Positions 48,407 to 59,400 of a stretch of 64,000 bases of DNA are shown piece after piece. The position numbers were made by a program, and so were the translations under genes. The DNA comes from Bisbaumannia salifodinae (GTDB lineage: Bacteria; Pseudomonadota; Gammaproteobacteria; Pseudomonadales; Halomonadaceae). Position 1 is the stretch's first letter; each line of letters opens with the position of its first letter. The notes beneath the pieces were generated by a model. The model did no database searches. It was not told where the DNA came from and was given only the letters and a program-made list of their open reading frames with translations. The stretch is taken from assembly GCF_039522585.1 (NCBI RefSeq), contig NZ_BAAADR010000001.1, one strand, 5' to 3'.

Positions 48407-49635
48407 CCGCCGAAGTCGTCGAGCAGGATGTTCTCGGGTTCGACGCCCAGGTCCAGCAGCATCTTGATCACCGAGGCATTCATCATGGGCGGACCACACA
48501 TGTAGTACTCGCAATCCTCGGGGGCCGGATGGTCCTTGAGGTAGTTCTCGTAGAGGACGTTATGGATAAAGCCGGTGGGGCCTTCCCAGTTGTCCTCGGG
48601 GAGCGGGTCCGACAGCGCCAGGTGCCAGTCGAAGTTATCGAACTCCTCGGCCAGCTGATCGTACTCGTCGTTGTAGAAGGTCTCGCGCCAGGAGCGGGCA
48701 CCGTACCAGAACGAGATCTTGCGCTTGGACTTGAGGCGCTTGAGCTGGTCGAAGATATGGCTGCGCATCGGCGCCATGCCGGCACCCCCGCCGACGAAGA
48801 CCATCTCGGCGTCGGTGTCCTTGGCGAAGAACTCACCGAAGGGCCCCATCACGGTCACCTTGTCCCCCGGCTTCATATTGAAGACATAGGTGGACATGAT
48901 CCCCGGCGGATGGCTGGTGCCGGGAGGCGGCGTGGCGATACGGATATTGAACTTGAGGATGCCCTTCTCTTCCGGGTAGTTCGCCATGGAGTAGGCGCGG
49001 ATGGTTTCCTCGGTGTTCTTGTGGGAGATCTTGAACAGATCGAACTTCTCCCAATCACCGCGGTATTCCTCCTCGATATCGAAGTCGGAGAACTTGATAT
49101 CGTAGGGCGGAGCCACCAGCTGCACATAACCACCGGCGCGGAAGTCGACGTTCTCGCCTTCGGGGAGCTTGAGGTTGAGCTCCTTGATAAAGGTGGCCAC
49201 GTTGGGGTTGGCGATGACCTCGCACTCCCACTTCTTGACCCCGAAGACCTCTTCCGGCACCTCGATCTTCATGTCCTGCTTCACCGGCACCTGGCAGGAG
49301 AGGCGCCACCCCTCCTTCTTCTCGCGCATGGTGAAGTGGGACTCTTCGGTGGGCAGGATGGCGCCACCGCCGTCTTCCACACGGCACTTGCACTGGGCGC
49401 AGGAGCCACCGCCGCCGCAGGCGGAGGAGAGGAAGATGCCGTTGGCGGCCAGGGTGTTGAGCAGCTTGCCACCGGCCTGGGTGGTCAGGGTGTGCTCGGG
49501 GTCACCGTTGACTTCGATGGTCACGTCACCGGTGCTGACGAGCTTGCTGCGGGCGGCCAGGATGATCACGGTGAGGGCGATAACGATCACCGTGAACATG
49601 ATGACGCCGAGCAAGATGACGGATGTATCAACCAT
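48403..49635 (-). CDS. nqrF: Na+-NQR subunit F
   Basis: 410 residues. Entry point for NADH. An N-terminal membrane helix (VILLGVIMFTVIVIALTVII) is followed by a 2Fe-2S ferredoxin domain with SACGGGGSCAQCKCRV and the fourth Cys in RLSCQVPVKQDM. The FAD domain has YSMANYPEEKGILKFNIRIA, and the NADH domain has MVFVGGGAGMAPMRSHIFDQ and EYYMCGPPMMNASVI. All cofactors of the family can be placed. Length normal. Confidence 0.97.
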   Translation of the reverse strand: MVDTSVILLGVIMFTVIVIALTVIILAARSKLVSTGDVTIEVNGDPEHTLTTQAGGKLLNTLAANGIFLSSACGGGGSCAQCKCRVEDGGGAILPTEESHFTMREKKEGWRLSCQVPVKQDMKIEVPEEVFGVKKWECEVIANPNVATFIKELNLKLPEGENVDFRAGGYVQLVAPPYDIKFSDFDIEEEYRGDWEKFDLFKISHKNTEETIRAYSMANYPEEKGILKFNIRIATPPPGTSHPPGIMSTYVFNMKPGDKVTVMGPFGEFFAKDTDAEMVFVGGGAGMAPMRSHIFDQLKRLKSKRKISFWYGARSWRETFYNDEYDQLAEEFDNFDWHLALSDPLPEDNWEGPTGFIHNVLYENYLKDHPAPEDCEYYMCGPPMMNASVIKMLLDLGVEPENILLDDFGG

Positions 49636-49685
49636 GTCGGGTTCCTATTGGGTTTCGTTGCCTGATCGGTGCACGACCTTCCCGG

Positions 49686-50303
<618 letters not shown>

Positions 50304-50972
50304 TTACACGGCCTCCTTCGGTTCGGTGTTGTGCTTCATCTTGTACTCGTTCTCCTCCACCTGCTCCGGGTTGAGCGAACGCAGCGCCCAGATGATCAGG
50401 CCGATGATAAAGAACGCCGAGGGCGGCAGCAGCAGCAGGCCATTGGGCACATACCAGCCGCCGTTCTGCACGGTCTCCAGCACGGTGAAGCCGAACACGC
50501 TACCCGAGCCGAACAGCTCGCGGAAGAAGCCCACGGTCATCAGGATGAACCCGTAGCCCAGGCCGTTGCCGATGCCGTCGAGGAACGACAGGCCCGGGCT
50601 GTTCTGCATGGCGAAACCTTCCGCCCGGCCCATCACGATGCAGTTGGTGATGATCAGGCCGACGAACACCGAGAGCTGCTTGGACATCTCGTAGGCGTAC
50701 GCCTTGAGGATCTGATCCACCACGATCACCAGGGAGGCGATGATGGTCATCTGCACGATGATGCGGATGGAGGACGGAATATGATGCCGGATCAGCGACA
50801 CGAAGAGGTTGGAGAAGGCGGTAACGAAGATCACCGCACAGGTCATGACCAGCGAGACGCTCATGCTGGTGGTCACCGCCAACGCCGAGCAGATACCCAG
50901 TACCTGCAGGGCGATGGGGTTGTTCTTGAACACCGGCGTCGTGATGACGCCCTTCGGAGTGGTATCCGCCAT
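50304..50972 (-). CDS. nqrD: Na+-NQR subunit D
   Basis: 222 residues, six membrane helices. Partner of NqrE; conserved Cys in LGICSALAVTTSMSVSLVM and VGLIITNCIVMGRAEGFAMQ. The opening GVITTPVFKNNPIALQVLGI is typical. A single base separates its ATG from the nqrC stop region, keeping the operon compact. Confidence 0.96.
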   Translation of the reverse strand: MADTTPKGVITTPVFKNNPIALQVLGICSALAVTTSMSVSLVMTCAVIFVTAFSNLFVSLIRHHIPSSIRIIVQMTIIASLVIVVDQILKAYAYEMSKQLSVFVGLIITNCIVMGRAEGFAMQNSPGLSFLDGIGNGLGYGFILMTVGFFRELFGSGSVFGFTVLETVQNGGWYVPNGLLLLPPSAFFIIGLIIWALRSLNPEQVEENEYKMKHNTEPKEAV

Positions 50973-50974
50973 GA

Positions 50975-51793
50975 TCAGGCTCCTTCCGCTTCGGGTTCGA
51001 CGTCGGCGTGTTCGGCGTCGGCCTGGTCCACGCCGCTACGGAACTTGGCCAGGTAGTTGCCGAAGCCTTCCGGGCTCAGCCAGAACTGCAGCATATTGGT
51101 GACGCCGTTGCTGGTCAGGGTGGCACCGGAGAGCGCATCGATCTCGTTCTCGCCGCTGGCCCCGCCCTTGGTCAGGTGGATGGCCGGTTCCAGGCTATCG
51201 CCGTCGGCGAAGACCTGCTTGCCTTCCCACTGGGCCTGCCAGCGCGGGTTGTTCACCTCGGCACCCAGCCCGGGGGTCTCGGCATGCTCGTAGTAGGTGA
51301 TACCGACGATGGTGTTGCCGTCGCCCTCCACGGAGAGGAAGCCACGCATCAGGCCCCACAGCCCCTGGCCGCGAATCGGCAGGATGATCTGCTCAGGCTG
51401 GTCGGGGTCGCCCACCAGGTAGACGGTGGCGAAGTTCTCGACCCGAGTCAGGCCGGCCGGATCGCGCTCGCCGGAGAGCGTGCGTGACGCCGCCGGGTCG
51501 CGACGCGCCTCGAAGCCGTCATAGGTCGCCGGATCATGCTCGGGCGAGTACTCGCCGGTACGCAGGTCGACGACCCGAGCGGTGACCTCACCGAAGGCCG
51601 CCTCCACATCCATGCCGGGCTCGTAGAGATTGGCCACGTTGAGGATATTGGTCTTGCGATCCAGCTCCTGATTGAGCTGTTGCTGGGGACGCAGGGCCAC
51701 CGCCGCGGTGGAGACGATCACCGAGCAGACGATACACAGGGCGAAGGCCACGCCCAGGATCTTCTTGATGCTGTTATTGCTGGTTGCCGCCAT
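50975..51793 (-). CDS. nqrC: Na+-NQR subunit C
   Basis: 272 residues from the ATG at 51793, overlapping the nqrB stop by one base (TGATG). One membrane helix (ILGVAFALCIVCSVIVSTAA) and a periplasmic FMN-binding domain. The covalent FMN site is intact: ALSGATLTSNGVTNML, with FMN on the Thr of SGAT by ApbE in characterised systems. The C-terminus has an extra acidic tail (DAEHADVEPEAEGA). Confidence 0.96.
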   Translation of the reverse strand: MAATSNNSIKKILGVAFALCIVCSVIVSTAAVALRPQQQLNQELDRKTNILNVANLYEPGMDVEAAFGEVTARVVDLRTGEYSPEHDPATYDGFEARRDPAASRTLSGERDPAGLTRVENFATVYLVGDPDQPEQIILPIRGQGLWGLMRGFLSVEGDGNTIVGITYYEHAETPGLGAEVNNPRWQAQWEGKQVFADGDSLEPAIHLTKGGASGENEIDALSGATLTSNGVTNMLQFWLSPEGFGNYLAKFRSGVDQADAEHADVEPEAEGA

Positions 51794-53019
51794 CAGGCAC
51801 TCTCCTCGGCCACGGCGCCGGTACGCTTGAGACGACGCTTGATATTGGCCTGGACAAAGAAATGGTCGATCAGCGGGGCGAACAGGTTGGCGAACAGGAT
51901 CGCCAGCATGATGCCCTCGGGGAAGGCCGGGTTCACCACGCGAATCAGCACGGTCATAATGCCGATCAGCACGCCGAACAGCAGGCGCCCCTGGTTGGTC
52001 ATGGAAGCGGACACCGGGTCGGTGGCCATGAACACCATGCCGAAGGCGAAGCCGCCCACCACCAGATGCCAGTACCAGGGCATGGCGAACATCGGGTTGC
52101 TGTCGGAGCCGATCAGATTGAACAGCGCGCTGGTCGCCGCCATGCCGAGGAAGCAACCCAGCATGATGCGCCAGGAGGCAATCTTGGTCCACAGCAGCAC
52201 CGCCGCCCCGATGAAGATCGCCAGGGTCGAGACCTCACCCACCGACCCCGGCAGGAAGCCGAGGAAGGCATCCCACCAGCTGTACTGACTGGAGAGCGAC
52301 GCCATGCCCTCCTGGAAGGCGATGGACAGCGGGGTCGCCCCGGTGAAGCCATCGGCCGCCACCCACACCGCGTCCCCGGAGATCTGCGCCGGGTAGGCGA
52401 AGTAGAGGAAGGCTCGGCCGGTCAGCGCCGGATTGAGGAAGTTCTTGCCGGTACCGCCGAAGATCTCCTTGCCGATCACCACGCCGAAGGTGATGCCGAG
52501 CGCCACCTGCCACAGCGGAATGGTGGCCGGCAGGACCAGGGCGAAGAGCACGGAGGTGACGAAGAAGCCCTCGTTGACCTCGTGGCCACGCTTGATGGCG
52601 AACAGCACTTCCCAGAAGCCACCCACCACGAAGGTCACCAGGTAGATGGGCAGGAAGTAGGTGGCACCGAGCACCAGGTTGGACCACCAGTTGCCGGCAT
52701 CGTGGCCGCCGGCCAGGGTCATCAGGATGGCTTCACGCCAGCCGCCCATGGAGGCGAAGCCGTCGGCGATGGCCAGGTTGGCCTGCCAGCCCGCCGCCCA
52801 CATGCCGAAGAACATGGCCGGGAAGGTGCACAGCCACACCGTGATCATGATGCGCTTGAGGTCGATGCCGTCACGCACATGGGCGGTGGTCTTGGCCACG
52901 CTGGGCGGGGAGTAGAAGATGGTGTCCACCGCCTCGAAGAGGGGGTAGTACTTCTCGTACTTGCCGCCCTTGTGGAAGTGCGGCTCGAGGTTGTCGAGTG
53001 TCTGTCGGATACCCATCAT
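51793..53019 (-). CDS. nqrB: Na+-NQR subunit B
   Basis: 408 residues; start at ATG 53019 or 53016 (the latter gives the family-like opening MGIRQTLDNLEPHF), overlapping the nqrA stop in TGATG. Ten or so membrane helices. This subunit carries covalent FMN, riboflavin and the quinone site. The FMN attachment motif is present as ADGFTGATPLS near residue 228. Family segment HKGGKYEKYYPLFEAVDTIF follows the start. Confidence 0.96.
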   Translation of the reverse strand: MMGIRQTLDNLEPHFHKGGKYEKYYPLFEAVDTIFYSPPSVAKTTAHVRDGIDLKRIMITVWLCTFPAMFFGMWAAGWQANLAIADGFASMGGWREAILMTLAGGHDAGNWWSNLVLGATYFLPIYLVTFVVGGFWEVLFAIKRGHEVNEGFFVTSVLFALVLPATIPLWQVALGITFGVVIGKEIFGGTGKNFLNPALTGRAFLYFAYPAQISGDAVWVAADGFTGATPLSIAFQEGMASLSSQYSWWDAFLGFLPGSVGEVSTLAIFIGAAVLLWTKIASWRIMLGCFLGMAATSALFNLIGSDSNPMFAMPWYWHLVVGGFAFGMVFMATDPVSASMTNQGRLLFGVLIGIMTVLIRVVNPAFPEGIMLAILFANLFAPLIDHFFVQANIKRRLKRTGAVAEESA

Positions 53020-54371
53020 CAAGCCTCTTTCTCGATCGTGGTGAGGTTATCGCGCAGGATGGGACCGTATTCGTACTTGCCGGGGCACACGTAGGTGCAC
53101 AGGGCGAGGTCCTCTTCATCGAGCTCCAGACAACCCAGCTGCATGCCGACCTCGATATCGCCGACGATCAACGTGCGCAGCAGCTGCGTGGGCAGGATAT
53201 CCAGCGGCATCACCTGCTCGTAGGCACCCACCGGCACCATGGCCCGCTCGGAACCGTTGGTGGAGGTGGTCGGCGCATAGTCCCTGAGCCCCAGGAACTT
53301 GGACAGATAGATGCCCATCACCGAGTGGCGATTGGCCCCCGGCGACATCCAGCCCATGAAGACGCGCTGATTGCCCTCCTCGAGGAGGCTGACCTGGTTG
53401 TGGAAGCGGCCCAGGTAGCGCAGGCTGCCCTCGGCGGTGAAGCCGGAGAACACCGAGCCGGAGATCACGCGGCTGCCTTGCGGATCGACCACCTCACCGG
53501 CCAGCAGTTCCTCGGTGCTGGCCCCGAGCCGGGTACGCAGCAGTCGAGGCTGCTCGGCGCGCGGGCCACCCACGGCGATCACCCGAGCGGTGTCGAGCCG
53601 GCCTTCCACGAGCAGCTTGCCGAAGGCGATGACGTCCTGGTAACCGATATGCCAGACCCGCTTGTGCAGGCCGACCGGCGACAGGTAGTGGATATGGGTG
53701 CCGACCAGACCGGCGGGATGGGGGCCGCGGAAGGTCTCCACCTGGACGCCGTCGACATCGCCGCCGGGCACCTTGGCGTCGGGGGCGGTGCACAGATAGA
53801 CCTTGCCTTCGGTCAGCCGCTTCAGCACCTTGAGGCCCTGTTCGAAGGCTTCCGGCTGCTCGTTGATGATCAGCGCCGGATCCCCGCTCAGCGGATGGGT
53901 ATCGATGGCGGTGACGAAGATATCGGCCGGTGCGGCATCCAGTGCCGGGGTCCGCGAGAAGGGACGGGTGCGCAGCGCCGTCCACAGGCCGGCGGCATTG
54001 AGCTGCTCGACCACGGTGTCACGATCCAGGCGTTCCAGGGCGTCGGCCCCATGCGCGGTGAAGGCTTCCGCCTCTTCGCCGCCCTCATCGACCTTGATCA
54101 CCACCGAGAGCAGCCTGCGCTTCTCGCCGCGGTTGATGGCGACCACCTCGCCGGCCGCCGGCGCGGTGAAGCGAATGCCCTCGATTTTCTTGTCGGTGAA
54201 GAGCAGCTGGCCCAGCTTGACTCTGTCCCCCTCCCGGACCTCCATGGTTGGCTTCATGCCAACGTAGTCGGTGCCCAGGACTGCCACGTGACGGACCGGC
54301 CGCGCATCCTCGATGCGCTGCTCGGGCGCTCCCGTGATGGGGAGATCCAGGCCTAGTTTGACTTCGATCAT
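53019..54371 (-). CDS. nqrA: Na+-NQR subunit A
   Basis: 450 residues, the cytoplasmic quinone-side subunit without membrane helices. Opening MIEVKLGLDLPITGAPEQRI and VRHVAVLGTDYVGMKPTMEV are diagnostic, as is GLVGTHIHYLSPVGLHKRVW in the middle. First gene of the nqrABCDEF-apbE position-nqrM operon. A leader of about 170 bases precedes it with a TATAAT -10 element at 54547-54552. Confidence 0.97.
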   Translation of the reverse strand: MIEVKLGLDLPITGAPEQRIEDARPVRHVAVLGTDYVGMKPTMEVREGDRVKLGQLLFTDKKIEGIRFTAPAAGEVVAINRGEKRRLLSVVIKVDEGGEEAEAFTAHGADALERLDRDTVVEQLNAAGLWTALRTRPFSRTPALDAAPADIFVTAIDTHPLSGDPALIINEQPEAFEQGLKVLKRLTEGKVYLCTAPDAKVPGGDVDGVQVETFRGPHPAGLVGTHIHYLSPVGLHKRVWHIGYQDVIAFGKLLVEGRLDTARVIAVGGPRAEQPRLLRTRLGASTEELLAGEVVDPQGSRVISGSVFSGFTAEGSLRYLGRFHNQVSLLEEGNQRVFMGWMSPGANRHSVMGIYLSKFLGLRDYAPTTSTNGSERAMVPVGAYEQVMPLDILPTQLLRTLIVGDIEVGMQLGCLELDEEDLALCTYVCPGKYEYGPILRDNLTTIEKEA

Positions 54372-54546
54372 AGTCTCGCCCAGTTTCGGATCTGATTTTG
54401 CAGGAAAGGGGTTCGGCAGACGTGCGCGACACGGGATAGCCTGGCATTGCGCCCTACCCGGTCTCAGCCACGGCCTACGAATTCTTTTCTTATCAGAAGG
54501 TTAGTAGTTCGGCCCGAACATGGCAGGCCGTCCCAAAAACGCGAGC

Positions 54547-54552
54547 ATTATA
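54547..54552 (-). promoter_or_regulatory. -10 element of the nqr operon
   Basis: Perfect TATAAT on the minus strand, about 176 bases upstream of nqrA. The region 17 bases further upstream (TGGCCT) is a poor -35, so an activator may assist. Confidence 0.5.
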
Positions 54553-54639
54553 AAGAGATATGCGTCGAAAGGCCACATGCCCTAAGTCGCAAATAGGCGC
54601 CATCGGGTCGGCCCCGATGGGCGGGAGAGGCGAGGAAAG

Positions 54640-54665
54640 CGACCGCCCCGGAGGGGGGGCGGTCG
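54640..54665 (-). terminator. Hairpin downstream of gap
   Basis: 10-bp GC stem CGACCGCCCC with GGGGCGGTCG, lying 61 bases after the gap stop when read on the minus strand. No good U-tract on that side (GCTTTCC), so termination may be partial. Confidence 0.5.
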
Positions 54666-54725
54666 GCGACTACGACCTTAGTCGCAGCCCTGGGGAGTCA
54701 CGATGTCCTTTAGTCACGGCGCCCT

Positions 54726-56189
54726 TTAGTCACGGTCTTTGGGGAAGGCCAGGAAGCTGACGTTGGACATATGCTGAAGGATACGCACCACTTGGCAGCT
54801 GTAACCGAACTCGTTGTCGTACCAGGCGTAGACCACGGCGTTATTGCCATCGACGATGGTGGCCTTGGCGTCGACGATACCGGCGTGACGGTTGCCGACG
54901 AAGTCGGAGGAAACCACCTCGGCGGAATCCACGTAGTCGATCTGCTTCTGCATCGGCGAATGCAGGGCCATGCGACGCAGGTAGTCGTTGAGGGCCTCGG
55001 CGTCGGTGGCCTGATGCAGGCGCAGGTTGAGAATCGCCATGGAGACATTGGGGGTCGGCACGCGGATGGCGTTGCCGGTCAGCTTGCCGGCCAGCTCCGG
55101 CAGGGCCTTGGCCACCGCCTTGGCGGCGCCGGTCTCGGTCAGCACCATGTTGAGCGGCGCGCTGCGGCCACGACGATCGCCCTTGTGGTAGTTGTCGATC
55201 AGGTTCTGATCGTTGGTGTAGGCGTGCACGGTCTCCACGTGGCCGTGCTCGACGCCGTAGTGGTCGTTGAGGGCCTTGAGCACCGGCACGATGGCGTTGG
55301 TGGTGCAGGAGGCAGCGGAAACGATGCGGTCATCGGAGGTGATATCACCGTGGTTGACGCCATAGACCACGTTCTTGATATCGCCCTTGCCCGGAGCGGT
55401 CAGCAGCGCCTTGGCGGCGCCCTTGCAGGCCAGGTGCTGGCTCAGGCCGTCCTCGTCGCGCCAGATGCCGGTGTTGTCGACCACGATGGCGTTGTCGATG
55501 CCATAGGCGGTGTAATCGATCTCGCTGGGCGAGTCGGCGTAGATCACCTTGATGACATTGCCGTTGGCGGTAATGGTGCGCGCCTCCTCATCGACACTGA
55601 GGGTGCCGGAGAAAGGCCCGTGCACGGAATCACGACGCAGCAGGCTGGCGCGCTTCTCCAGGTCCTTGGCGATATCGCCACGGCCCCGCACGACGATGGC
55701 ACGCAGGCGCAGCATATTGCCGCCGCCGGCCTTCTCGATCAGGATCCGTGCCAGCAGGCGGCCGATCCGCCCGAAGCCGTAGAGCACCACGTCCTTGGGC
55801 TCGCCGGTGCTGCCGTTACCGCCATGCCCATCGACGATCTCGGCGAGCTCACGCTTGAGGAAGGCCACCACGTCGGTCTCGCCGGAATGCTTGAAGGCCA
55901 CCGCCAGCTTGCCGATATCGACGTGGGCCGGGCCCAGGTTGAGGTCGACCATGGCCTTGACCAGCGGGTAGGTATCCTGGACGCTGAGCTCGGTGCCCTC
56001 GACCTTCTTGACGAAGCGATGATCCTTGAGGATGCGGATCACGCTCTGGTTGATCAGCGAGCGCCCGAACAGCGAGGAGACGATGTTGTACTGGCGATAG
56101 AGCTTGCCCAGCAGGGGAATCATTTCCTCGGCAAGGGCTTCGTTGCTCTGCCATTCCTCAAAGACGGTGTCGAGCTTTTGCTGAGTCAC
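54726..56189 (-). CDS. gap: Glyceraldehyde-3-phosphate dehydrogenase, long form with N-terminal extension
   Basis: 487 residues, about 150 more than ordinary GapA. An N-terminal helical extension (about 1-125, starting QQKLDTVFEEWQSNEALAEE) precedes the Rossmann domain (DVVLYGFGRIGRLLARILIE near residue 133). The catalytic Cys sits in SAASCTTNAIVPVLKALND near 295, and the end has NAVVYAWYDNEFGYSCQVVR. This long form is known from Pseudomonas and Halomonas-type genomes and is thought to serve gluconeogenesis or carbon-source-specific roles. Direction of use here is inference. Divergent from mfd. Confidence 0.93.
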   Translation of the reverse strand: MTQQKLDTVFEEWQSNEALAEEMIPLLGKLYRQYNIVSSLFGRSLINQSVIRILKDHRFVKKVEGTELSVQDTYPLVKAMVDLNLGPAHVDIGKLAVAFKHSGETDVVAFLKRELAEIVDGHGGNGSTGEPKDVVLYGFGRIGRLLARILIEKAGGGNMLRLRAIVVRGRGDIAKDLEKRASLLRRDSVHGPFSGTLSVDEEARTITANGNVIKVIYADSPSEIDYTAYGIDNAIVVDNTGIWRDEDGLSQHLACKGAAKALLTAPGKGDIKNVVYGVNHGDITSDDRIVSAASCTTNAIVPVLKALNDHYGVEHGHVETVHAYTNDQNLIDNYHKGDRRGRSAPLNMVLTETGAAKAVAKALPELAGKLTGNAIRVPTPNVSMAILNLRLHQATDAEALNDYLRRMALHSPMQKQIDYVDSAEVVSSDFVGNRHAGIVDAKATIVDGNNAVVYAWYDNEFGYSCQVVRILQHMSNVSFLAFPKDRD

Positions 56190-56446
56190 GGGGGCCTCTC
56201 TTGGTTACGGCTTGGGGTCGTCGGCGGCGTTTCTGAAATCAGGAGCGCTGCGAACCTGGCACGAACTCGCGTGCATAAACATTTGTTATTATCCCGGGCC
56301 AACGGCAATGCAGCAATTGCTGGATGGTCGCACCCGTTGTAGGGCAATTACAGAAAGTGCCCCTTGACTACAAGCGTGATTTCGGCGTGCCACCGTCTTT
56401 CCTGGCTGTCGACCCCATCTCAACCGGACCGGACACGACACGACCC

Positions 56447-59400
56447 ATGCCCCACTTCTCGCCCCTCGATCCGCCCCAGCCCAGCGGGGCCCGCGACACC
56501 CTCTACTGGCAGGCCCCCCAGGGCAGTGCCCAGGCCCTGGGCCTGGCACGGCTGGCCGATAGCGCGCCGCTGCTGGTGATCACCGCCGATACCGCCGCGG
56601 CCCAGCGCCTGGAGGAGGAGCTCGACTTCTTCGCCGAGGTGCCGGTGATGCCCTTCCCGGACTGGGAGATCCTGCCCTACGATGCCTTCTCGCCTCACCA
56701 GGACATCGTCTCGGCGCGGCTGCGCACCCTGCGCCGGCTACAGCAGGTCGACCGGGGCATCGTGGTGGTGCCGATCAACACCCTGATGCAGCGCCTGCCT
56801 CCCACCGACTATGTGGCCGGGCGGGTGCTGAGCCTCGAGGTGGGGCAGCGCCTCGACCGGGAGAGCTTCCGGGAGACCCTCTCCCGGGCCGGCTACCGAG
56901 CGGTGGAGACCGTTTTTGAGCCGGGCGAATACGCCCTGCGCGGCGCCCTGATCGATCTCTTCCCCATGGGCAGCGAGGCGCCGCTGCGCATCGACCTCTT
57001 CGACGACGAGATCGACAGCCTGCGTCACTTCGACCCGGACACCCAGCGCAGCCAGGACAAGATCGACGCCGTGGAACTGCTGCCCGCCCACGAGTACTCC
57101 CTGTCGCGCGGCGCCATCGCCTGCTTCCGGGAGGGCTTCGAGACCCTGTTCGACGTGGACCCGCGCCAGTGCCCGCTCTATGTGGACGCCCTCAAGGGCA
57201 TCCCCTCCCCCGGCCTGGAGCAGTACCTGCCGCTGTTCTTCGAGGCGACGGCGAGCCTCTTCGATCACCTGGCCGAAGGCACCCGCGTCGCCCTGCTGCC
57301 CCAGGTGTTCGAGGCCGCCGAGCACCACTGGGCGGCCATCGAGAGCCGCTTCGAGAACCTCGGCGTCGACCCCAGCCGCCCCCTGCTGCCGCCGCATCGG
57401 GCCTTTATCCCGGTGGCGGAGCTGTTCGCCGCCATCAAGGCGCGCCCCCGGGTCGCCCTGGTGGAGGACGCGGACCACCCCCACGCCCGGATCTCCCATA
57501 CCCAGGCGCCACCGGTGGTGGCCATCGACAACCGTGCCCAGCATCCCCTGGCCGCCCTGGAACGCTTCCTCGATGACCAGGCGACCACCCGGGTACTGCT
57601 GGTGGCGGAGTCCCGGGGACGCCGCGAGGCCCTGGAGGAGCTGCTCGCCCCGCTGCACCTGGAACTGCCCCACCTGACGGGTTGGCGGGCCTTCCTCGAG
57701 GCCGACGGCCGCCTGGCGATCACCGAGGGGGGGCTGGCCAGTGGCCTCTGGCTCGACGAGGGCATCGCGGTGCTCACCGAGACCGAGCTGTTCGGCGAGG
57801 TGGTACGCCAGAGCCGGCGCCGCGAGAAGGCCACCGACGACAACGAGCTGGCGGTACGCCACCTGGCGGAACTCAAGCCCGGCGCCCCGGTAGTGCACCA
57901 GACCCATGGCGTGGGGCGTTACCTGGGCCTGGAGACCCTGGAAGCCGGCGGCCAGGCCGCCGAGTTCCTGGCCCTGGAATATGCCGACGGCGCCAGGCTC
58001 TATGTGCCGGTGGATAGCCTGCACCTGATCGCCCGCTACGCCGGCGCCAGCGACGAGGGGGCCCCGCTGCACCGGCTGGGCTCCGAGCAGTGGGAGAAGG
58101 CGCGGCGCAAGGCCGCCGAGAAGATCCGCGACACCGCCGCCGAGCTGCTCGATGTCTACGCCCGCCGCGAGGCCCGGGAGGGCTTCGCCTGCGACTTACC
58201 CGCCGAGGAGTATGCCCGTTTCGCCGCCAGCTTCCCCTTCGAGGAGACCCCCGACCAGCGCGAGGCGATTCGCGCGGTGATCGGCGACATGACCTCGCCC
58301 CGGCCCATGGATCGGGTGGTGTGCGGCGACGTCGGCTTCGGCAAGACCGAGGTGGCCATGCGCGCCGCCTTCCTGGCGGTGCATTCGGGGCGCCAGGTGG
58401 TGGTGCTGGTGCCCACCACCCTGCTGGCCCAGCAGCACTTCGAGAATTTCCGCGACCGCTTCGCCGATACCGCGGTCCAGGTGGAACTGATCTCGCGTTT
58501 CACCGGCGGCAAGGGCCAGGCCGAGGCCCTGGAGCGCATCCAGGAGGGGCGCGCCGATATCGTTATCGGCACCCACAAGCTGCTCTCCAAGTCGATGAAA
58601 CTGCCCAAGATGGGCCTGCTGGTCATCGACGAGGAGCACCGTTTCGGGGTCGCCCAGAAGGAGCGCCTCAAGAGCCTGCGCGCCGAGGTGGATATCCTCA
58701 CCCTGACCGCCACGCCGATCCCGCGGACCCTGAACATGGCCATGAGCGGGATCCGCGACCTCTCCATCATCGCCACCCCACCGGCGCGACGGCTATCGGT
58801 GAAGACCTTCGTTCAGCAACGCAACGAGCCGGTGATCAAGGAGGCGCTGCTGCGGGAGATCCTGCGCGGCGGTCAGGTCTACTTCCTGCACAACGAGGTC
58901 AAGACCATCGAGGCCGCCGCCGAGAAGGTCCGCGAGCTGGTCCCGGAGGCGCGGGTGGCGGTGGCCCATGGCCAGTTGCCGGAGCGCTCCCTGGAGCGGG
59001 TGATGTCCGACTTCTATCACAAGCGCTTCAATGTGCTGGTCTGCTCCACCATCATCGAGACCGGCATCGACGTGCCCACCGCCAACACCATCGTTATCGA
59101 GCGCGCCGACAAGTTCGGCCTGGCCCAGTTGCACCAGTTGCGCGGCCGGGTCGGCCGCAGCCACCACCAGGCCTACGCCTACCTGTTGACGCCGCCCCCC
59201 AAGGCCATGACCCGCGACGCCCTCAAGCGCCTGGAGGCGATCGGCGCCGCCGAGGACCTGGGCGCCGGCTTCACCCTGGCCAGCCACGACATGGAGATCC
59301 GCGGCGCCGGCGAACTGCTCGGCGACGAGCAGAGCGGCCAGATGGAGACCATCGGCTATAGTCTGTATATGCAGATGCTCGACCGGGCGGTGAAGGCGAT

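Larger units (their letters stand above)
54372..54725. other. nqr promoter region and gap terminator
   Basis: 354 bases. On the minus strand TATAAT (54552-54547) is the best -10 for nqrA; the -35 is weak. The leader of about 170 bases has no ORF. A hairpin at 54640-54665 (CGACCGCCCC with GGGGCGGTCG) lies before the gap stop. Near 54700-54735 the phrase GTCACGGCGCCCTTTAGTCACGG repeats TTTAGTCACGG, a short duplication at the gap stop codon (written here in parts: GTCACGGCGCCC, TTTAGTCACGG). Confidence 0.55.

Noticed and set aside
50975..52192. Longer 405-codon reading of the nqrC frame
   Set aside because: The extra N-terminal 133 residues overlap nqrB and look like its shadow. The ATG at 51793 gives normal NqrC length and a coupled TGATG junction.
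56324..56446. Upstream extension of mfd by 41 residues
   Set aside because: The extension includes promoter-like sequence and is not part of the family; the ATG at 56447 gives exactly 1148 residues.
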